A stretch of 64,000 bases of DNA from JAJVIP01 sp964405835 (GTDB lineage: Bacteria; Elusimicrobiota; Elusimicrobia; F11): positions 1 to 64,000 of the forward strand of contig CAYOPN010000005.1 of assembly GCA_964405835.1 (NCBI GenBank), given 5' to 3'. Positions within the stretch are counted from its first letter, which is position 1, and the number at the start of each line of letters is the position of its first letter. Below, one piece after another: positions 14,259 through 23,740 of the stretch. The notes under the pieces were generated by a model that worked only from the letters and a program-made list of their open reading frames with translations, ran no database searches and was not told the origin of the DNA. A program made the position numbers and the translations under genes.

Positions 14259-16843
14259 TATTTCTCCGCCTTTTTCTTAAGCCGGGCTAATTGGTTTAGC
14301 GCTTCGAGCGGCGTCATGGTTTCGACTGAGAGATCACGAAGCTCATCAACGATTGGGTGTTCACTGAAAAACTCAAGTTGCTCTGATTTTTGCGGCGCAG
14401 CTGCCGTATTCGTCAATCGATGGTCCCCGGATTCAAGTTGTTTCAAAATCGCGCGGGAGCGGTCAATGCATTCTTCAGGCAAGCCGGCCATCTCGGCGAC
14501 ATGAATACCGTACGATCGGTCCGCGGCACCGGGGAGGATCTGATAGAGGAACACCACTTGGCGGCGGCCGTCGGCCCCGGGCCATTCCTTGGCGGTCGCG
14601 TGCGCGTTGAACACGCCGGGCAAACGGCCTTCAAGCTGCGTCAATTCGAAATAGTGGGTAGCAAACAGCGTGCGCGGGCCGCGTTTCGACAAATGCTCAA
14701 TGACGGCCCACGCGATTGAAACGCCATCGTACGTCGACGTGCCGCGGCCCACTTCATCCAAGATCAGCAGGCTCTTGTTCGTGGAATTTTCCAACAGCGT
14801 GGCCACTTCCTGCATTTCGACCATGAATGTGGATTGGCCTTGCGCCAGACGGTCGGAAGCGCCGATGCGCGTAAAGATTTTGTCCACGAGCCCTATTGTG
14901 GCGCTTTCGGCGGGCACAAACGAACCCATCTGCGCCAGAATTACGATCAGCGCATTCTGACGGAGATACGTGGATTTGCCGGCCATGTTGGGACCTGTGA
15001 TGATGGAGATGCGATTGGCGCCGGCCTTGAGAGAAATATCGTTTGGAATAAATTTGTCGCGGCCGATTTGCCGTGCAATGACCGGATGTTGGCCGGCGGC
15101 GATCGTCAATTCATCGGTTGCCGTTAACGTGGGACGTACAAAATCGTTCACGACCGCGACTTCGGCGAGCGCGGCCACAACATCCAAGTGCGCCACCGCT
15201 TCGGCCACATTGCCCAAGGTCGGACCAAAAGCCGCCACTTGGTGGACCAATTCCGCGTAGAGCTCCGCTTCGAGTGCGCGGATCTTTTCCTCGGCGCCCA
15301 AAATCTTTTCTTCCTGCTCTTTTAATGCGGGCGTGATGTAACGCTCGCCGTTCGCCATGGTCTGTTTGCGGATCCAGTCCGCCGGCACTTTGGCCAAATT
15401 GGATTTCGATACTTCAATGAAGTAACCAAAAATATCGTTGTAACCGACCTTCAAAGAACCGATGCCGGTCTTCTCGCGTTCGGCGGCCTCCATGGCAGCG
15501 ATCCATTGTTTGCCGCTGCGACGGAGGCCGCGCAATTCGTCTAGTTCCGCGCTCACGCCGTCGCGGATCACCCCACCGTCGATAAGTTTGGCCGGCGGCG
15601 CGTCGTTCAATTGCGTGGCAAGAATCGAAGTCAGTTCTTTGGGGACCTGTACCATTCCGGCGAGCGTGGAAAATGAAGTGATGGGCGCCACCAGCGCATA
15701 AACTTGAGGAAGCCGGTCCAAACTTTGGCGCAGCGCTTCCAGGTCGCGCGGCGACACGGTGCCCGCTTGAGTGCGCACGGAAATGCGTTCGATGTCGGCC
15801 ACACCTTTAAACAGTGTGCGAAGTTCGCTGCGCAAAACGGAATTCTCCACCAACTCGTCCACTTGATTGAGGCGCGCGTTGATCACGTCCAAATCCAGCG
15901 ACGGATGCAGCAGCCACCAACGCATGAGGCGGCTGCCGAGCGGCGTTACCGATTGGTCCAAGATGCCAATTAGCGTGTCGCCAGGCCTGCCCGCCGAAGC
16001 CTTGGCGTAGGCGGGATCGGCGGACTGGACCAATTCCAAATGGCGGATCGCGGTCTCGTCCAAGAACATGGTTTTGTTGGAGGCCATCGGCAACGGTTCC
16101 GGCGCGCGCAAACTTTTTACAGCTTCAGGATGATCGCGCTCCAGATAACGACGAATCACATTAATAACTTGCGAGGTCCCGCCCCCCGAAGCTTCAGCGT
16201 AGGGGGGTTCGTAACGGACCACGGCGCGGCCGGTGTTTAACTGCGAAAGGATTTTCTGCGCGTCGCCGACAAACAGGATTTCGCTCGGGTTGAGGCCAGC
16301 CAAGTGCGCCTTAAGTTCGTTCCAATGGAGATCGTTGGCCAATTCTCCCACCCATTGGCGGCCGGTGGACACGTCGGCCGCGGCCAAAGCCCACCCAGCA
16401 GCCCTGCCCCCCGAAGCTCCTGAAGGGAGCGAAGGGTGGGCGGCCACATTGATGGCGACGAGAAAATTGTTGGCTTTGGAGGACAGCAGTTCATCTTCAA
16501 CGAGCGTACCGGGGGTGATCACGCGCACAACATCACGTTTGACCATGCCTTTGGTCTTCTTGGGGTCTTCCAATTGTTCGGCAATGGCCACGCTGATGCC
16601 GGCTTTGATCAATTTGGAGAGATAACTCGTCATCGCGTGGTGCGGAACGCCGCACATGGGGATCGATTGCCGCTGCGTCAACGCGACTTCCATGATGGGG
16701 GCCGCGCGCACGGCGTCCTCAAAAAACATCTCGTAGAAATCGCCGAGCCGGAAGAACAAGATTTCATCCACATAACGCTGCTTGATCGCAAGATACTGTT
16801 GCATGAGCGGCGTGGCTGCCCTGTTAGGGATGAGGGTTTCCAT
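14258..16843 (-). CDS. mutS: DNA mismatch repair protein MutS
   Basis: An 861-residue MutS. The mismatch-binding FYEMF loop is at 37-40 and region; the ATPase has Walker A GPNMAGKSTYLRQ and the motif LILDEVGRGTSTYDG. I start it at METLIPNRA (16843), whose ATG overlaps the stop of the rhomboid-like gene as TAATG; residues further upstream would be read from that gene. Three short in-frame insertions derived from a palindromic repeat lie in the connector region: residues 135-147, 213-221 and 277-285, reading SGASGG, YAEASGGG and YAKASAGRP. The first interrupts the stretch before WALAAADVSTG. Otherwise length and motifs are normal. Confidence 0.97.
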   Translation of the reverse strand: METLIPNRAATPLMQQYLAIKQRYVDEILFFRLGDFYEMFFEDAVRAAPIMEVALTQRQSIPMCGVPHHAMTSYLSKLIKAGISVAIAEQLEDPKKTKGMVKRDVVRVITPGTLVEDELLSSKANNFLVAINVAAHPSLPSGASGGRAAGWALAAADVSTGRQWVGELANDLHWNELKAHLAGLNPSEILFVGDAQKILSQLNTGRAVVRYEPPYAEASGGGTSQVINVIRRYLERDHPEAVKSLRAPEPLPMASNKTMFLDETAIRHLELVQSADPAYAKASAGRPGDTLIGILDQSVTPLGSRLMRWWLLHPSLDLDVINARLNQVDELVENSVLRSELRTLFKGVADIERISVRTQAGTVSPRDLEALRQSLDRLPQVYALVAPITSFSTLAGMVQVPKELTSILATQLNDAPPAKLIDGGVIRDGVSAELDELRGLRRSGKQWIAAMEAAEREKTGIGSLKVGYNDIFGYFIEVSKSNLAKVPADWIRKQTMANGERYITPALKEQEEKILGAEEKIRALEAELYAELVHQVAAFGPTLGNVAEAVAHLDVVAALAEVAVVNDFVRPTLTATDELTIAAGQHPVIARQIGRDKFIPNDISLKAGANRISIITGPNMAGKSTYLRQNALIVILAQMGSFVPAESATIGLVDKIFTRIGASDRLAQGQSTFMVEMQEVATLLENSTNKSLLILDEVGRGTSTYDGVSIAWAVIEHLSKRGPRTLFATHYFELTQLEGRLPGVFNAHATAKEWPGADGRRQVVFLYQILPGAADRSYGIHVAEMAGLPEECIDRSRAILKQLESGDHRLTNTAAAPQKSEQLEFFSEHPIVDELRDLSVETMTPLEALNQLARLKKKAEK
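15990..16015. repeat. In-frame palindrome in mutS, family G copy 1
   Basis: Short palindrome CCCGCC-GAAGCC...GTA-GGCGGG. On the coding strand it reads YAKASAGRP. Copies at 16182-16207 and, more diverged, 16407-16440 lie in the same gene. Confidence 0.8.
16182..16207. repeat. In-frame palindrome in mutS, family G copy 2
   Basis: CCCCCC and GGGGGG arms around GAAGCTTCAGCGTA; the core AAGCTT is itself palindromic. It encodes YAEASGGG in MutS. Confidence 0.82.
16407..16440. repeat. In-frame palindrome in mutS, family G copy 3 (diverged)
   Basis: Starts CCCCCCGAAGCTCC and contains GCTCC-TGAAG-GGAGC; the outer arms are imperfect. It encodes SLPSGASGG. Less certain than the other two copies. Confidence 0.6.
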
Positions 16844-17493
16844 TATTGTCCCAATGTGTCCTTGTAGCGCCGGCGGTGCTGATAGGAACGCCACGCGTCG
16901 CGCACGAAATCAAAATGGTGTTTGGAGAAAAACAGGAAATAATTGGCGAGCGAGATGATGATCGCGGCTTTCCAAATAGGAGGGGCGCCGTAAAGTCCGA
17001 GCGCGATGCGGGCCCAGGTGAACCAGGCCACCCATTTCACCTTTAACGGAATAATGAAGAACAACAGCAACGTGAAATTCGGATGAAGGACCGCGAAAGC
17101 GAGGAAAATGGTTTCGTTCAAGTAGAAAGCGCCTTGTGTGTTTCCGCCCACGAGAAAGGAAGCGGCGATCGCACCGGCCGCGCCGGTCAGATAAAACAAC
17201 GTGAGCGGGAAACTTCCCCACTCTTCTTCCAGCGCCACGCCGCACAAGTACTGAAAGTAGAGAAAGAAGAACGTGAAGATCACATTTTGGAAAGGAATCA
17301 GGAAAAGGAAGGTCAGCAACCGCCAATATTCGCCGTTGCGCACCGCCGCGGGGTCCAACACCAGCATATGGCCCGCTTCGGGGTTCAGCATGGTCCATAT
17401 ATATAGGAGGGCCTGAGCGGTAACGATGTAGATGGGAAGCTGGCCGATGGTTATCCAACCCAGGCCGCGTTCAAGTCGGTTTAAGAAGTTCAT
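16843..17493 (-). CDS. Rhomboid-fold membrane protein without catalytic serine
   Basis: A 216-residue protein with about six membrane segments. The rhomboid L1-loop motif is seen as GEYWRLLTFLF. Where active rhomboids have GxSG (GASGAIFAL) it reads YLNETIFLAFA, so the nucleophile is missing and this is probably a pseudoprotease (Derlin/iRhom-like), perhaps a chaperone or adaptor. Start set at MNFLNRLERGLGW (17493); seven earlier residues are possible. It is coupled to mutS by TAATG, an odd partner. The C-terminal tail is basic and cytoplasmic. Confidence 0.75.
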   Translation of the reverse strand: MNFLNRLERGLGWITIGQLPIYIVTAQALLYIWTMLNPEAGHMLVLDPAAVRNGEYWRLLTFLFLIPFQNVIFTFFFLYFQYLCGVALEEEWGSFPLTLFYLTGAAGAIAASFLVGGNTQGAFYLNETIFLAFAVLHPNFTLLLFFIIPLKVKWVAWFTWARIALGLYGAPPIWKAAIIISLANYFLFFSKHHFDFVRDAWRSYQHRRRYKDTLGQ

Positions 17494-17537
17494 GGCGGGC
17501 GCGGAGCTTAGCACACCGTCGACGGCGGGATAAAGAA

Positions 17538-19682
17538 CTAGATGTTCCGGAGTTTTTCGCGGACGGCGGCGACTGCGGGCGCGCCCGATACGGCACCGAA
17601 ACGAAGCCGGTAATAGAGATCTTGGAGATAAGCCGCATCGGCGGCGCGATCTCCCAGCTTTTCTTCCGATTGGACCAGAAACTCCCGGAGTGTTTGGGAA
17701 TCAGTCTTTTTCCCGATCCGCTTCTCCAGTCGCCGCAAGAATTCCCGGTAAAACCACACGCGGTCGTGCGACCGGTGAAGGACCTTGAACAAAGCAACCA
17801 CCACAATCCCCAACCCCGCGAGAAGCAAAAGGGCGCGGCCGAACCCCATGTAAGAAATCTTTCCGGATGGCGCTTTAATGGCGGCAAAACTTCCCAACCA
17901 GGTCGTGAATTTTTTCGAAGCGCCGGCCCATTGTCCAAGCCGGAACGACATGCGGCTGGATTGACTGGAAACGGACTTCACGATCTCGACCTGCCGTTCA
18001 AAGTCGTAACTCAAAATGTACCGGTTCCAACGCAGGTTAATGTAATCCATGGTTTGCGACCAGCGCTCCGAGAGCGTTGCGGACGTGCCGTCCCCAAGCA
18101 CGCGCGGCGATGGATCAAACCCCACCCAGCCGTACGGTTCGATATAGGCTTCGACCCACGCGTGCGCGTGTTTCATGCGAACAATGTAGTACTCCCCCCG
18201 CGAATTCCATTCGTTGGAGAGAAAGCCGGTGGCCATGCGCGCCGGGATACCTTCGGAACGCAAGAACAAGCACATGGAAGCCGCGAAAAGCTCGCAGTGC
18301 CCTTGTTTCACGTTCAACAAAAATTCTTCCAACGGATTTTTTCCTGTTTCGAGCGGCGGAAGCCCGCCCAACGAATAGCGGTACTGCGTTTGAAAATAGG
18401 ACTGAAAGGCCTGCGCTTTGGCGTACGCGCCCAGGGCCCGGCCGGCCGCTTGGCTGGCAAGCTTTTTGATCACCGGCTCCGCGGGCGCGGGAACATACAA
18501 CAGCTCCTCATCCAAGGTTCTTCTCGATGTGTTGGGCCGCGGAACGGGTTTCAAAGGGACCGCCTTGGGAACTGACCGAAGGTCGGCGCCGGGGTTCATT
18601 GCTGAGGGTCCGGACTCCACCTCGTAACGAAGCCTCCACGCGTCACCGCGGCGGCGCTGGAACGACCCCTCGTGTCCGACTTCCAGGAACGGCCGGTCGA
18701 TCTCCACCAGTACCGGGCTGGCCTGAGCAAAAAGCAATGGGGAATCCATTGACTCCAGATAGATCCGCTGACGAAGCAACGTCTTGGAGGTGAGGCCGCG
18801 CCCATCCAGCACAATTTTTCCGCGCCGCTGATGGAAAACCTGTTCGGGCCGGGATGGATAGTTGTCCCAGATTTTCCCGTCAAAGGATTCAAGCGCGCGG
18901 CCGCGCAAATACCCGGTCCATAAATCCCTTTTTGATGGTTCGACCTCGACGCGCATAACCACCGAGTTGTCCTCATATATTTTTCCCGATCCGCTCAAGT
19001 CGACCTGGGATGTGAATCCTGACTTGTGGATGGGCTGCAGGAATTGACCGCGGAACCCTTGAAAATTAAAACGCGGGAAAAATACGAACACCCCGGCGCA
19101 ACAAAAGAATGCAATTGCGAAAGCGGTCCCCGTTGCTCCGCGCAGGACCGGCATCAAGTCCCGCCATTGCAGACTGCCTTCCGCCAGACCACCGAACGAA
19201 GATGCCTGTTTATTTTCCTCGAGCAACGTCAGCAACATCAACGTCCAGATCACGGCCACGAGGAACACGAACAACATCAGGAAATAGGTCCAGTCCACCG
19301 ACAGCGTGGAGGCCGAAAGCATCATCAACGAGGAAAGCAGAACACTGCCGAAACATTCGCGGTTGGTCTGCAGCGCCAACAGGCGAACGGCCTGAACCAA
19401 CAGCAAGAAGTGCGCCACCGTCAACAAAAACGAGTTGGATAAATAACGGAAGTCGATGATGGCGACCGAGAAACTGAACAGCGCCAGAAACGGCTGGGCT
19501 TTTCCGAAAAATTGCGCGAGTCCCGGAAAATCAGCGAGTTTTAAACCGAACAAAAAGAAACTGAAGAACACGCCAAGAAACAGCCATTGGCATTCACCGG
19601 TAATCGTGAGCGCGATCCCGCCCAACAGCGCGAGCAGCCGGACAGACCTAACCAGCGTTGCCGACACGGTAGGCCTCCTCAA
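17538..19682 (-). CDS. Membrane-anchored transglutaminase-like protein (TgpA-like)
   Basis: A 714-residue protein: about six N-terminal membrane segments (to about residue 200, DUF3488), an external transglutaminase-fold domain and a final membrane helix (about 610-630) with a short cytoplasmic tail (DUF4129-like). The Cys-His-Asp triad is visible: QGHCELFAASMCLFLRSEG (Cys near 461), HAHAWVEAY (His near 505) and GFDPSPR (Asp near 521). It completes the moxR-DUF58-transglutaminase operon, overlapping the DUF58 gene by 35 bases. Such proteins are thought to act on envelope proteins or peptides; the substrate is unknown. Confidence 0.9.
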   Translation of the reverse strand: MRRPTVSATLVRSVRLLALLGGIALTITGECQWLFLGVFFSFFLFGLKLADFPGLAQFFGKAQPFLALFSFSVAIIDFRYLSNSFLLTVAHFLLLVQAVRLLALQTNRECFGSVLLSSLMMLSASTLSVDWTYFLMLFVFLVAVIWTLMLLTLLEENKQASSFGGLAEGSLQWRDLMPVLRGATGTAFAIAFFCCAGVFVFFPRFNFQGFRGQFLQPIHKSGFTSQVDLSGSGKIYEDNSVVMRVEVEPSKRDLWTGYLRGRALESFDGKIWDNYPSRPEQVFHQRRGKIVLDGRGLTSKTLLRQRIYLESMDSPLLFAQASPVLVEIDRPFLEVGHEGSFQRRRGDAWRLRYEVESGPSAMNPGADLRSVPKAVPLKPVPRPNTSRRTLDEELLYVPAPAEPVIKKLASQAAGRALGAYAKAQAFQSYFQTQYRYSLGGLPPLETGKNPLEEFLLNVKQGHCELFAASMCLFLRSEGIPARMATGFLSNEWNSRGEYYIVRMKHAHAWVEAYIEPYGWVGFDPSPRVLGDGTSATLSERWSQTMDYINLRWNRYILSYDFERQVEIVKSVSSQSSRMSFRLGQWAGASKKFTTWLGSFAAIKAPSGKISYMGFGRALLLLAGLGIVVVALFKVLHRSHDRVWFYREFLRRLEKRIGKKTDSQTLREFLVQSEEKLGDRAADAAYLQDLYYRLRFGAVSGAPAVAAVREKLRNI

Positions 19683-20784
19683 TGTCCACCCATTTTAAAC
19701 TCGACCGCCGGTCGAAGACCGGAGCGGGATCGAGAAATGTTTTAACCGCGGGATCGGATTTTTTTCGCGGGTCCCACAACGCCAGGAAACCGCCTTCATC
19801 TTTGACCAAACGTTGCCCCAACAGAAGCCTTGTGTCATAGCCGGCATCGCGGCAGGCAGCGATTGCGGACGCCAAGAAAGACGCCCGTTGTTCCACCGCC
19901 ACATCACTCAGACCCGGCAAACCGCCTTCCGGGCAAACAAAAACAATTTCCTCTTTTTCATCTTGGTTCATTTCCCGAACGAGCCATGTGGAAGAATCTC
20001 CGGCAAAGGCGGGCGCGCGTTTCGCGCTGGATTTCCAATGGATACGCCGCGGATTGTCCCCCGGCGCGAACGCGTGCAGACCGATCAACACCGACCCATC
20101 GCCGCGTTCGTTCTGCTCGGAGCTTTCCTCCTCGCCGATGCCGCGCAGCGGCAACAACGAGAGATCGAGCGGGACAGTTTTCGGCGTGATGAAAAAACCG
20201 TCTTCCGCGTGCTCCTCGAGATTGAGGCGCCACCATTTCTCAAGCAAGCTGAACGGAAAGCGCGTGGAAAGCCGCACATGGTCCAAGTGGAACCGTCCGC
20301 GCATGGGTGGCGTCCATTCCAAACGTGTGTTCTCGGTGCCGCGCGCAGTGATAAAAGGGACATGCCGTTTGAGCCGCACCGTCTCGTTTCGCAAAAAACC
20401 TTCCATCGAAACCTGCGCCGACAACGACGGAACCCAGCGCTTGTTATTGGTGATGTTCAGGAAAATCGAAACCGGCTGACCGGCCTGAGCGGCGTGTGGG
20501 AACGTGTACTCAACCGCAATGCCGTACAAACTTAAGTCGGAAAGAAAACCCGAGGCGAGGATGAGCCCCAGGAAAACGCCAAACACGAGGTAGAGCAGAT
20601 TGTTGCCGGTGTTGATGGCGCCGGCGCCGACGCCGATGGTGTAGAGGATGAATATCCAGCCGGGTTTGGTGAGTTTGAACGGGCGCTTTGCACGCGTCAT
20701 CCCGGCGAAAGCCGGGATCCAGGCCTTAAACATCGAAAAAAAAACTGGACCCCGGCTTTCGCCGGGGTGACGGTTGCGGAGCAT
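19648..20784 (-). CDS. DUF58 protein with repeat-encoded N-terminus
   Basis: A 378-residue DUF58 protein: two adjacent membrane segments (about 48-90) and a cytoplasmic domain with the signature GDNPRRIHWKSSAKR. Its ATG at 20784 overlaps the moxR stop as TGATG, the same coupling seen elsewhere in this genome, so I keep this start. Four codons later the frame enters a 78-base palindrome (family A), which encodes residues 5-30 (RHPGESRGP ... WIPAFAGM). An alternative ATG sits at the end of the palindrome (20700, MTRAKRPFKL) and would give the ordinary length. DUF58 proteins form complexes with MoxR AAA ATPases. Confidence 0.9.
   Translation of the reverse strand: MLRNRHPGESRGPVFFSMFKAWIPAFAGMTRAKRPFKLTKPGWIFILYTIGVGAGAINTGNNLLYLVFGVFLGLILASGFLSDLSLYGIAVEYTFPHAAQAGQPVSIFLNITNNKRWVPSLSAQVSMEGFLRNETVRLKRHVPFITARGTENTRLEWTPPMRGRFHLDHVRLSTRFPFSLLEKWWRLNLEEHAEDGFFITPKTVPLDLSLLPLRGIGEEESSEQNERGDGSVLIGLHAFAPGDNPRRIHWKSSAKRAPAFAGDSSTWLVREMNQDEKEEIVFVCPEGGLPGLSDVAVEQRASFLASAIAACRDAGYDTRLLLGQRLVKDEGGFLALWDPRKKSDPAVKTFLDPAPVFDRRSSLKWVDIEEAYRVGNAG
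20695..20772. repeat. Palindromic element, family A copy 1 (start of DUF58 gene)
   Basis: A 78-base inverted repeat. Outer arms: CGTCATCCCGGCGAAAGCCG at one end and CGTCACCCCGGCGAAAGCCG on the other strand; each arm has an inner GGCGAAAGCC hairpin, so it can fold as a dumbbell. It starts exactly 12 bases after the ATG of the DUF58 gene. Copies of the same length are at 39529-39606 and 59291-59368. Confidence 0.95.
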
Positions 20785-21713
20785 CAGACCGGGATGGGAA
20801 TTTGGTTGATGATTTCCTGAACGACGTGCTGGGCGGCCAACGACGCATTCCCATTGTAATTGGCTCCGCGCAAACGCAAACGGTGCGCGATCACGGGCGC
20901 GGCCACCGCTTTGATGTCGTCGGGCACGATGTAATCGCGACCGTCGATGGCGGCGAGCGCCTGAGCGGAGCGGCGCAATGCCAGTGTCCCGCGCGGGCTC
21001 AGCGCCAATTCCACCACGGCGGAATTCCGCGTGGCGTTGGCGACGGCGACCATGTAGCGGTCGAGGCTTTCATCCACCTTGGTTTTTCGGATGCGCTCAA
21101 TTTCGGCTTGCGCTTCTTCTGCCGTAACGACACCCGCGAGACGCGATACTTCCGGCGCGGCGGCGTCACCGCGCAAGATTGCGGCCTCCACTTCTTGTGA
21201 TGGGTAACCGAGATTGAGGCGCATCGTAAAACGGTCGAGTTGGGATTCCGGCAGAGGAAACGTGCCGTGGTGTTCGTGGGGGTTTTGGGTGGCGATCACA
21301 AAAAACGGGCGCGGCAGCGAATGGGTCTGATTATCGACCGACACCTGGCGTTCTTGCATGGATTCGAGGAGCGCGCTTTGGGTTTTTGGAGAAGCGCGGT
21401 TTATTTCATCGGCGAGCACAACATGGTGGAATAAAGGACCCGGTTTGAAATCGAAGCGCTGGTCTTTCTGATTGAACACGGATACGCCAAGCATGTCGGA
21501 CGGGAGCAAATCACTGGTAAATTGGATGCGCTGGAAGGAAGCGCCGATGGATTTCGCGAGGGCCAGGGCCAGCGTGGTTTTTCCGACGCCGGGGATGTCA
21601 TCGATGAGCAGATGACCTTCGGCGAGGAAACACGCCACCGAAAGTCGGACGGCCTCGGGTTTTCCGAGCAGGACTTTCTCGACATTTTGAATGATTCGAC
21701 GGGAAATTGTCAT
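20784..21713 (-). CDS. MoxR-family AAA+ ATPase
   Basis: A 309-residue MoxR ATPase. Walker A PGVGKTT (41-47), Walker B LADEINRASPKTQSALLESM, sensor 1 FVIATQNPHEHHGTFPLPESQLDRF and the sensor 2 region LALRRSAQALA are present. It is first in the moxR-DUF58-transglutaminase operon. MoxR proteins act as chaperone-like factors that assemble or activate envelope and enzyme complexes together with DUF58 or VWA proteins; the client is unknown. It diverges from uppP across 66 bases. Confidence 0.95.
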   Translation of the reverse strand: MTISRRIIQNVEKVLLGKPEAVRLSVACFLAEGHLLIDDIPGVGKTTLALALAKSIGASFQRIQFTSDLLPSDMLGVSVFNQKDQRFDFKPGPLFHHVVLADEINRASPKTQSALLESMQERQVSVDNQTHSLPRPFFVIATQNPHEHHGTFPLPESQLDRFTMRLNLGYPSQEVEAAILRGDAAAPEVSRLAGVVTAEEAQAEIERIRKTKVDESLDRYMVAVANATRNSAVVELALSPRGTLALRRSAQALAAIDGRDYIVPDDIKAVAAPVIAHRLRLRGANYNGNASLAAQHVVQEIINQIPIPV

Positions 21714-21779
21714 AAGAACCTGCAGGCAGGATAACAGCCAAACGATGCGAAAACAATAAACAATTGTAGTATCCGCGCC

Positions 21780-22568
21780 ATGTCAATTTTCCAAGCGGTC
21801 GTGTACGGCTTCATCCAAGGCGTGACCGAATTCCTTCCCATCTCCAGCTCCGCGCATTTGATCCTGCTTCCTTATTTCACCGGCTGGAACGACCCGGGTC
21901 TCGCGTTCGACGTCGCGCTCCACTGGGGCACGCTGGCCGCCGTGTTTATTTATTTCCGTAAAGACGTGGTCATGCTGGTCCGCTTGTTCGTGGAATCATT
22001 GAAAGGCGCTCGTTCCCCCGAACATATGCTGCCGTGGAAAATCGCGGCCGCCACGGTGCCCGCGGCCGCACTCGGTTTTTTCCTCGAAAAACACGCCGAG
22101 ACCGTGTTCCGCTCGCCGGCGCTGTTGATTTTTACGCTGTCGCTGATGGGCGCGGCGCTCTGGGCCGCCGACCGTTGGGGCAAAAAGAACGCCGGCATGG
22201 AATCAATCTCATTCACAAAGGCCGTATTGATCGGCTGTGCGCAGGGATTGGCGCTCGTACCGGGCGTTTCAAGGTCGGGCGTGACCATCACGAGCGCGCT
22301 GCTCTTGGGACTCGACCGCGAATCAGCGGTCCGTTTTTCCTTTTTCCTGTCCATGCCGATCACGCTTGGGGCGGGGCTCCTTAAAAGCAGATACCTGGTT
22401 CAAAATATTGGCGACCCCGTCATTCTCACGGCCATTCTTTCCTCCATGCTGTTCGGCATGGCGGCGATCCACCTGCTTATCAGCTATGTGCGCAACAAAT
22501 CGTTCACGCCGTTTGTCATTTATCGTTTGGCCCTGGCCGCTACGATTGCGTTCATGTTAGGATTCTAA
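21780..22568 (+). CDS. uppP: Undecaprenyl-diphosphatase UppP (BacA)
   Basis: A 262-residue membrane protein that dephosphorylates undecaprenyl diphosphate to recycle the lipid carrier for peptidoglycan and polysaccharide synthesis. Both active-site motifs are intact: QGVTEFLPISSSAHL (13-27, with the QxxxE pair and H26) and PGVSRSGVTIT. About eight membrane segments and normal length. It is followed after two bases by the secreted repeat protein. Confidence 0.97.
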   Translation: MSIFQAVVYGFIQGVTEFLPISSSAHLILLPYFTGWNDPGLAFDVALHWGTLAAVFIYFRKDVVMLVRLFVESLKGARSPEHMLPWKIAAATVPAAALGFFLEKHAETVFRSPALLIFTLSLMGAALWAADRWGKKNAGMESISFTKAVLIGCAQGLALVPGVSRSGVTITSALLLGLDRESAVRFSFFLSMPITLGAGLLKSRYLVQNIGDPVILTAILSSMLFGMAAIHLLISYVRNKSFTPFVIYRLALAATIAFMLGF

Positions 22569-22570
22569 TT

Positions 22571-23740
22571 ATGAAATCCCGACTCTCCCTTGTCATGGTG
22601 TTCCTTTTTTCAGTGAACACAATGGCATTCTCCGCTGACAATCCGTTCAAGACCTCCAACGCGCTCGACGCCAAAATACGCGAAGGCCTGGCCCATCTTT
22701 ACAACCTCGATTTCGACAAAGGCGACAAGGTGTTCGAACAAATTTATTCCGAGGCCCCCGAACACCCGATGGTCGCTTTCGGAAAAGCCTCGGTCCAATG
22801 GTGGCGGCTGTCGGTGTACGTGCTCGAAACGGACTCGGAAGAGAGCGAGAAATTTATCACCGAGGTCAACAACTGCATCCGCTTTTCAAAAGAGAAAATT
22901 GAACGCGGCGACCCGACCGGCGAAGGCTATTTAACGCTGGGCGGCGCGTACGGGCTCCTCGGCAGATGGCAGGCCACCAATCAAGAATGGATGTCGGCCT
23001 ATTTCACCGGGAAAAAAGCCATCAAATATTTGCGCAAGGCCCTCAAGGTCAACCCGGAAATGAAAGACGCCAACATGGGGCTCGGCATTTTTGATTACTA
23101 TGTGGCCACTCTGCCCGCCGTTGTGCGCGTGCTCGCGTTCCTGGGCTCCGGTGGAAAACCCCAGGTCGGCATCGACGAGTTGACGGTGGCCGCGTACGAA
23201 GGCACCTACGCGCAGACGCCTTCGCGCCTTTTCCTGGCGGAAATATATTCAAATCCGGAGAACAAACCGGAGAAGGCGCTGGAAATTCTCACCGAACTAA
23301 AAAAAGAATATCCCAAAAGCCCATTCATTCACATGATGAACGTGATCGCCTATTACAACCATCAACGGATCGATGAACTCACTGCGGAATCGAAAAGTTT
23401 TCAGGAGCGCGTGGAGAACGGCACGTACCGCAAGGAATTCGAAGTGCAGTCCCGCTTCGCGCTGGGAATAACGGAATTCAAGCAGCGCCGCTGGCAGGAA
23501 GCGATTGACCAATTCGACAAAGGCATCAAGGCGGGCACAGAAAAAGATTCGTTCTATTCCTGGTCGTACCTCTATAAGGCCTCCGCGCTCGATGTGCTGG
23601 GCCGGCGTGAGGAAGCAATCGCGGTCTACAAAGATGTGCTGAAACAATTGCGCCGCTGGGGTTCCTGGGACGCTGCGAAGAAAGGGCTGAAGACGCCCTA
23701 CAAGGGGACCGACGAGGATTTGAAGAAGCTTAAGCTCTAG
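22571..23740 (+). CDS. Exported TPR-like protein
   Basis: A 389-residue protein with a signal peptide (MKSRLSLVMVFLFSVNTMAFSA) and helical pairs resembling tetratricopeptide repeats through most of its length, e.g. LAHLYNLDFDKGDKVFEQIYSEAPEHP and KALEILTELKKEYPKSPFIHM. The middle has GYLTLGGAYGLLGRWQATNQEW, conserved in periplasmic proteins of unknown role. Close spacing to uppP suggests co-transcription. Its end overlaps the convergent zinc-ribbon gene by four bases. Probably a periplasmic scaffold; no enzyme motif seen. Confidence 0.75.
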   Translation: MKSRLSLVMVFLFSVNTMAFSADNPFKTSNALDAKIREGLAHLYNLDFDKGDKVFEQIYSEAPEHPMVAFGKASVQWWRLSVYVLETDSEESEKFITEVNNCIRFSKEKIERGDPTGEGYLTLGGAYGLLGRWQATNQEWMSAYFTGKKAIKYLRKALKVNPEMKDANMGLGIFDYYVATLPAVVRVLAFLGSGGKPQVGIDELTVAAYEGTYAQTPSRLFLAEIYSNPENKPEKALEILTELKKEYPKSPFIHMMNVIAYYNHQRIDELTAESKSFQERVENGTYRKEFEVQSRFALGITEFKQRRWQEAIDQFDKGIKAGTEKDSFYSWSYLYKASALDVLGRREEAIAVYKDVLKQLRRWGSWDAAKKGLKTPYKGTDEDLKKLKL

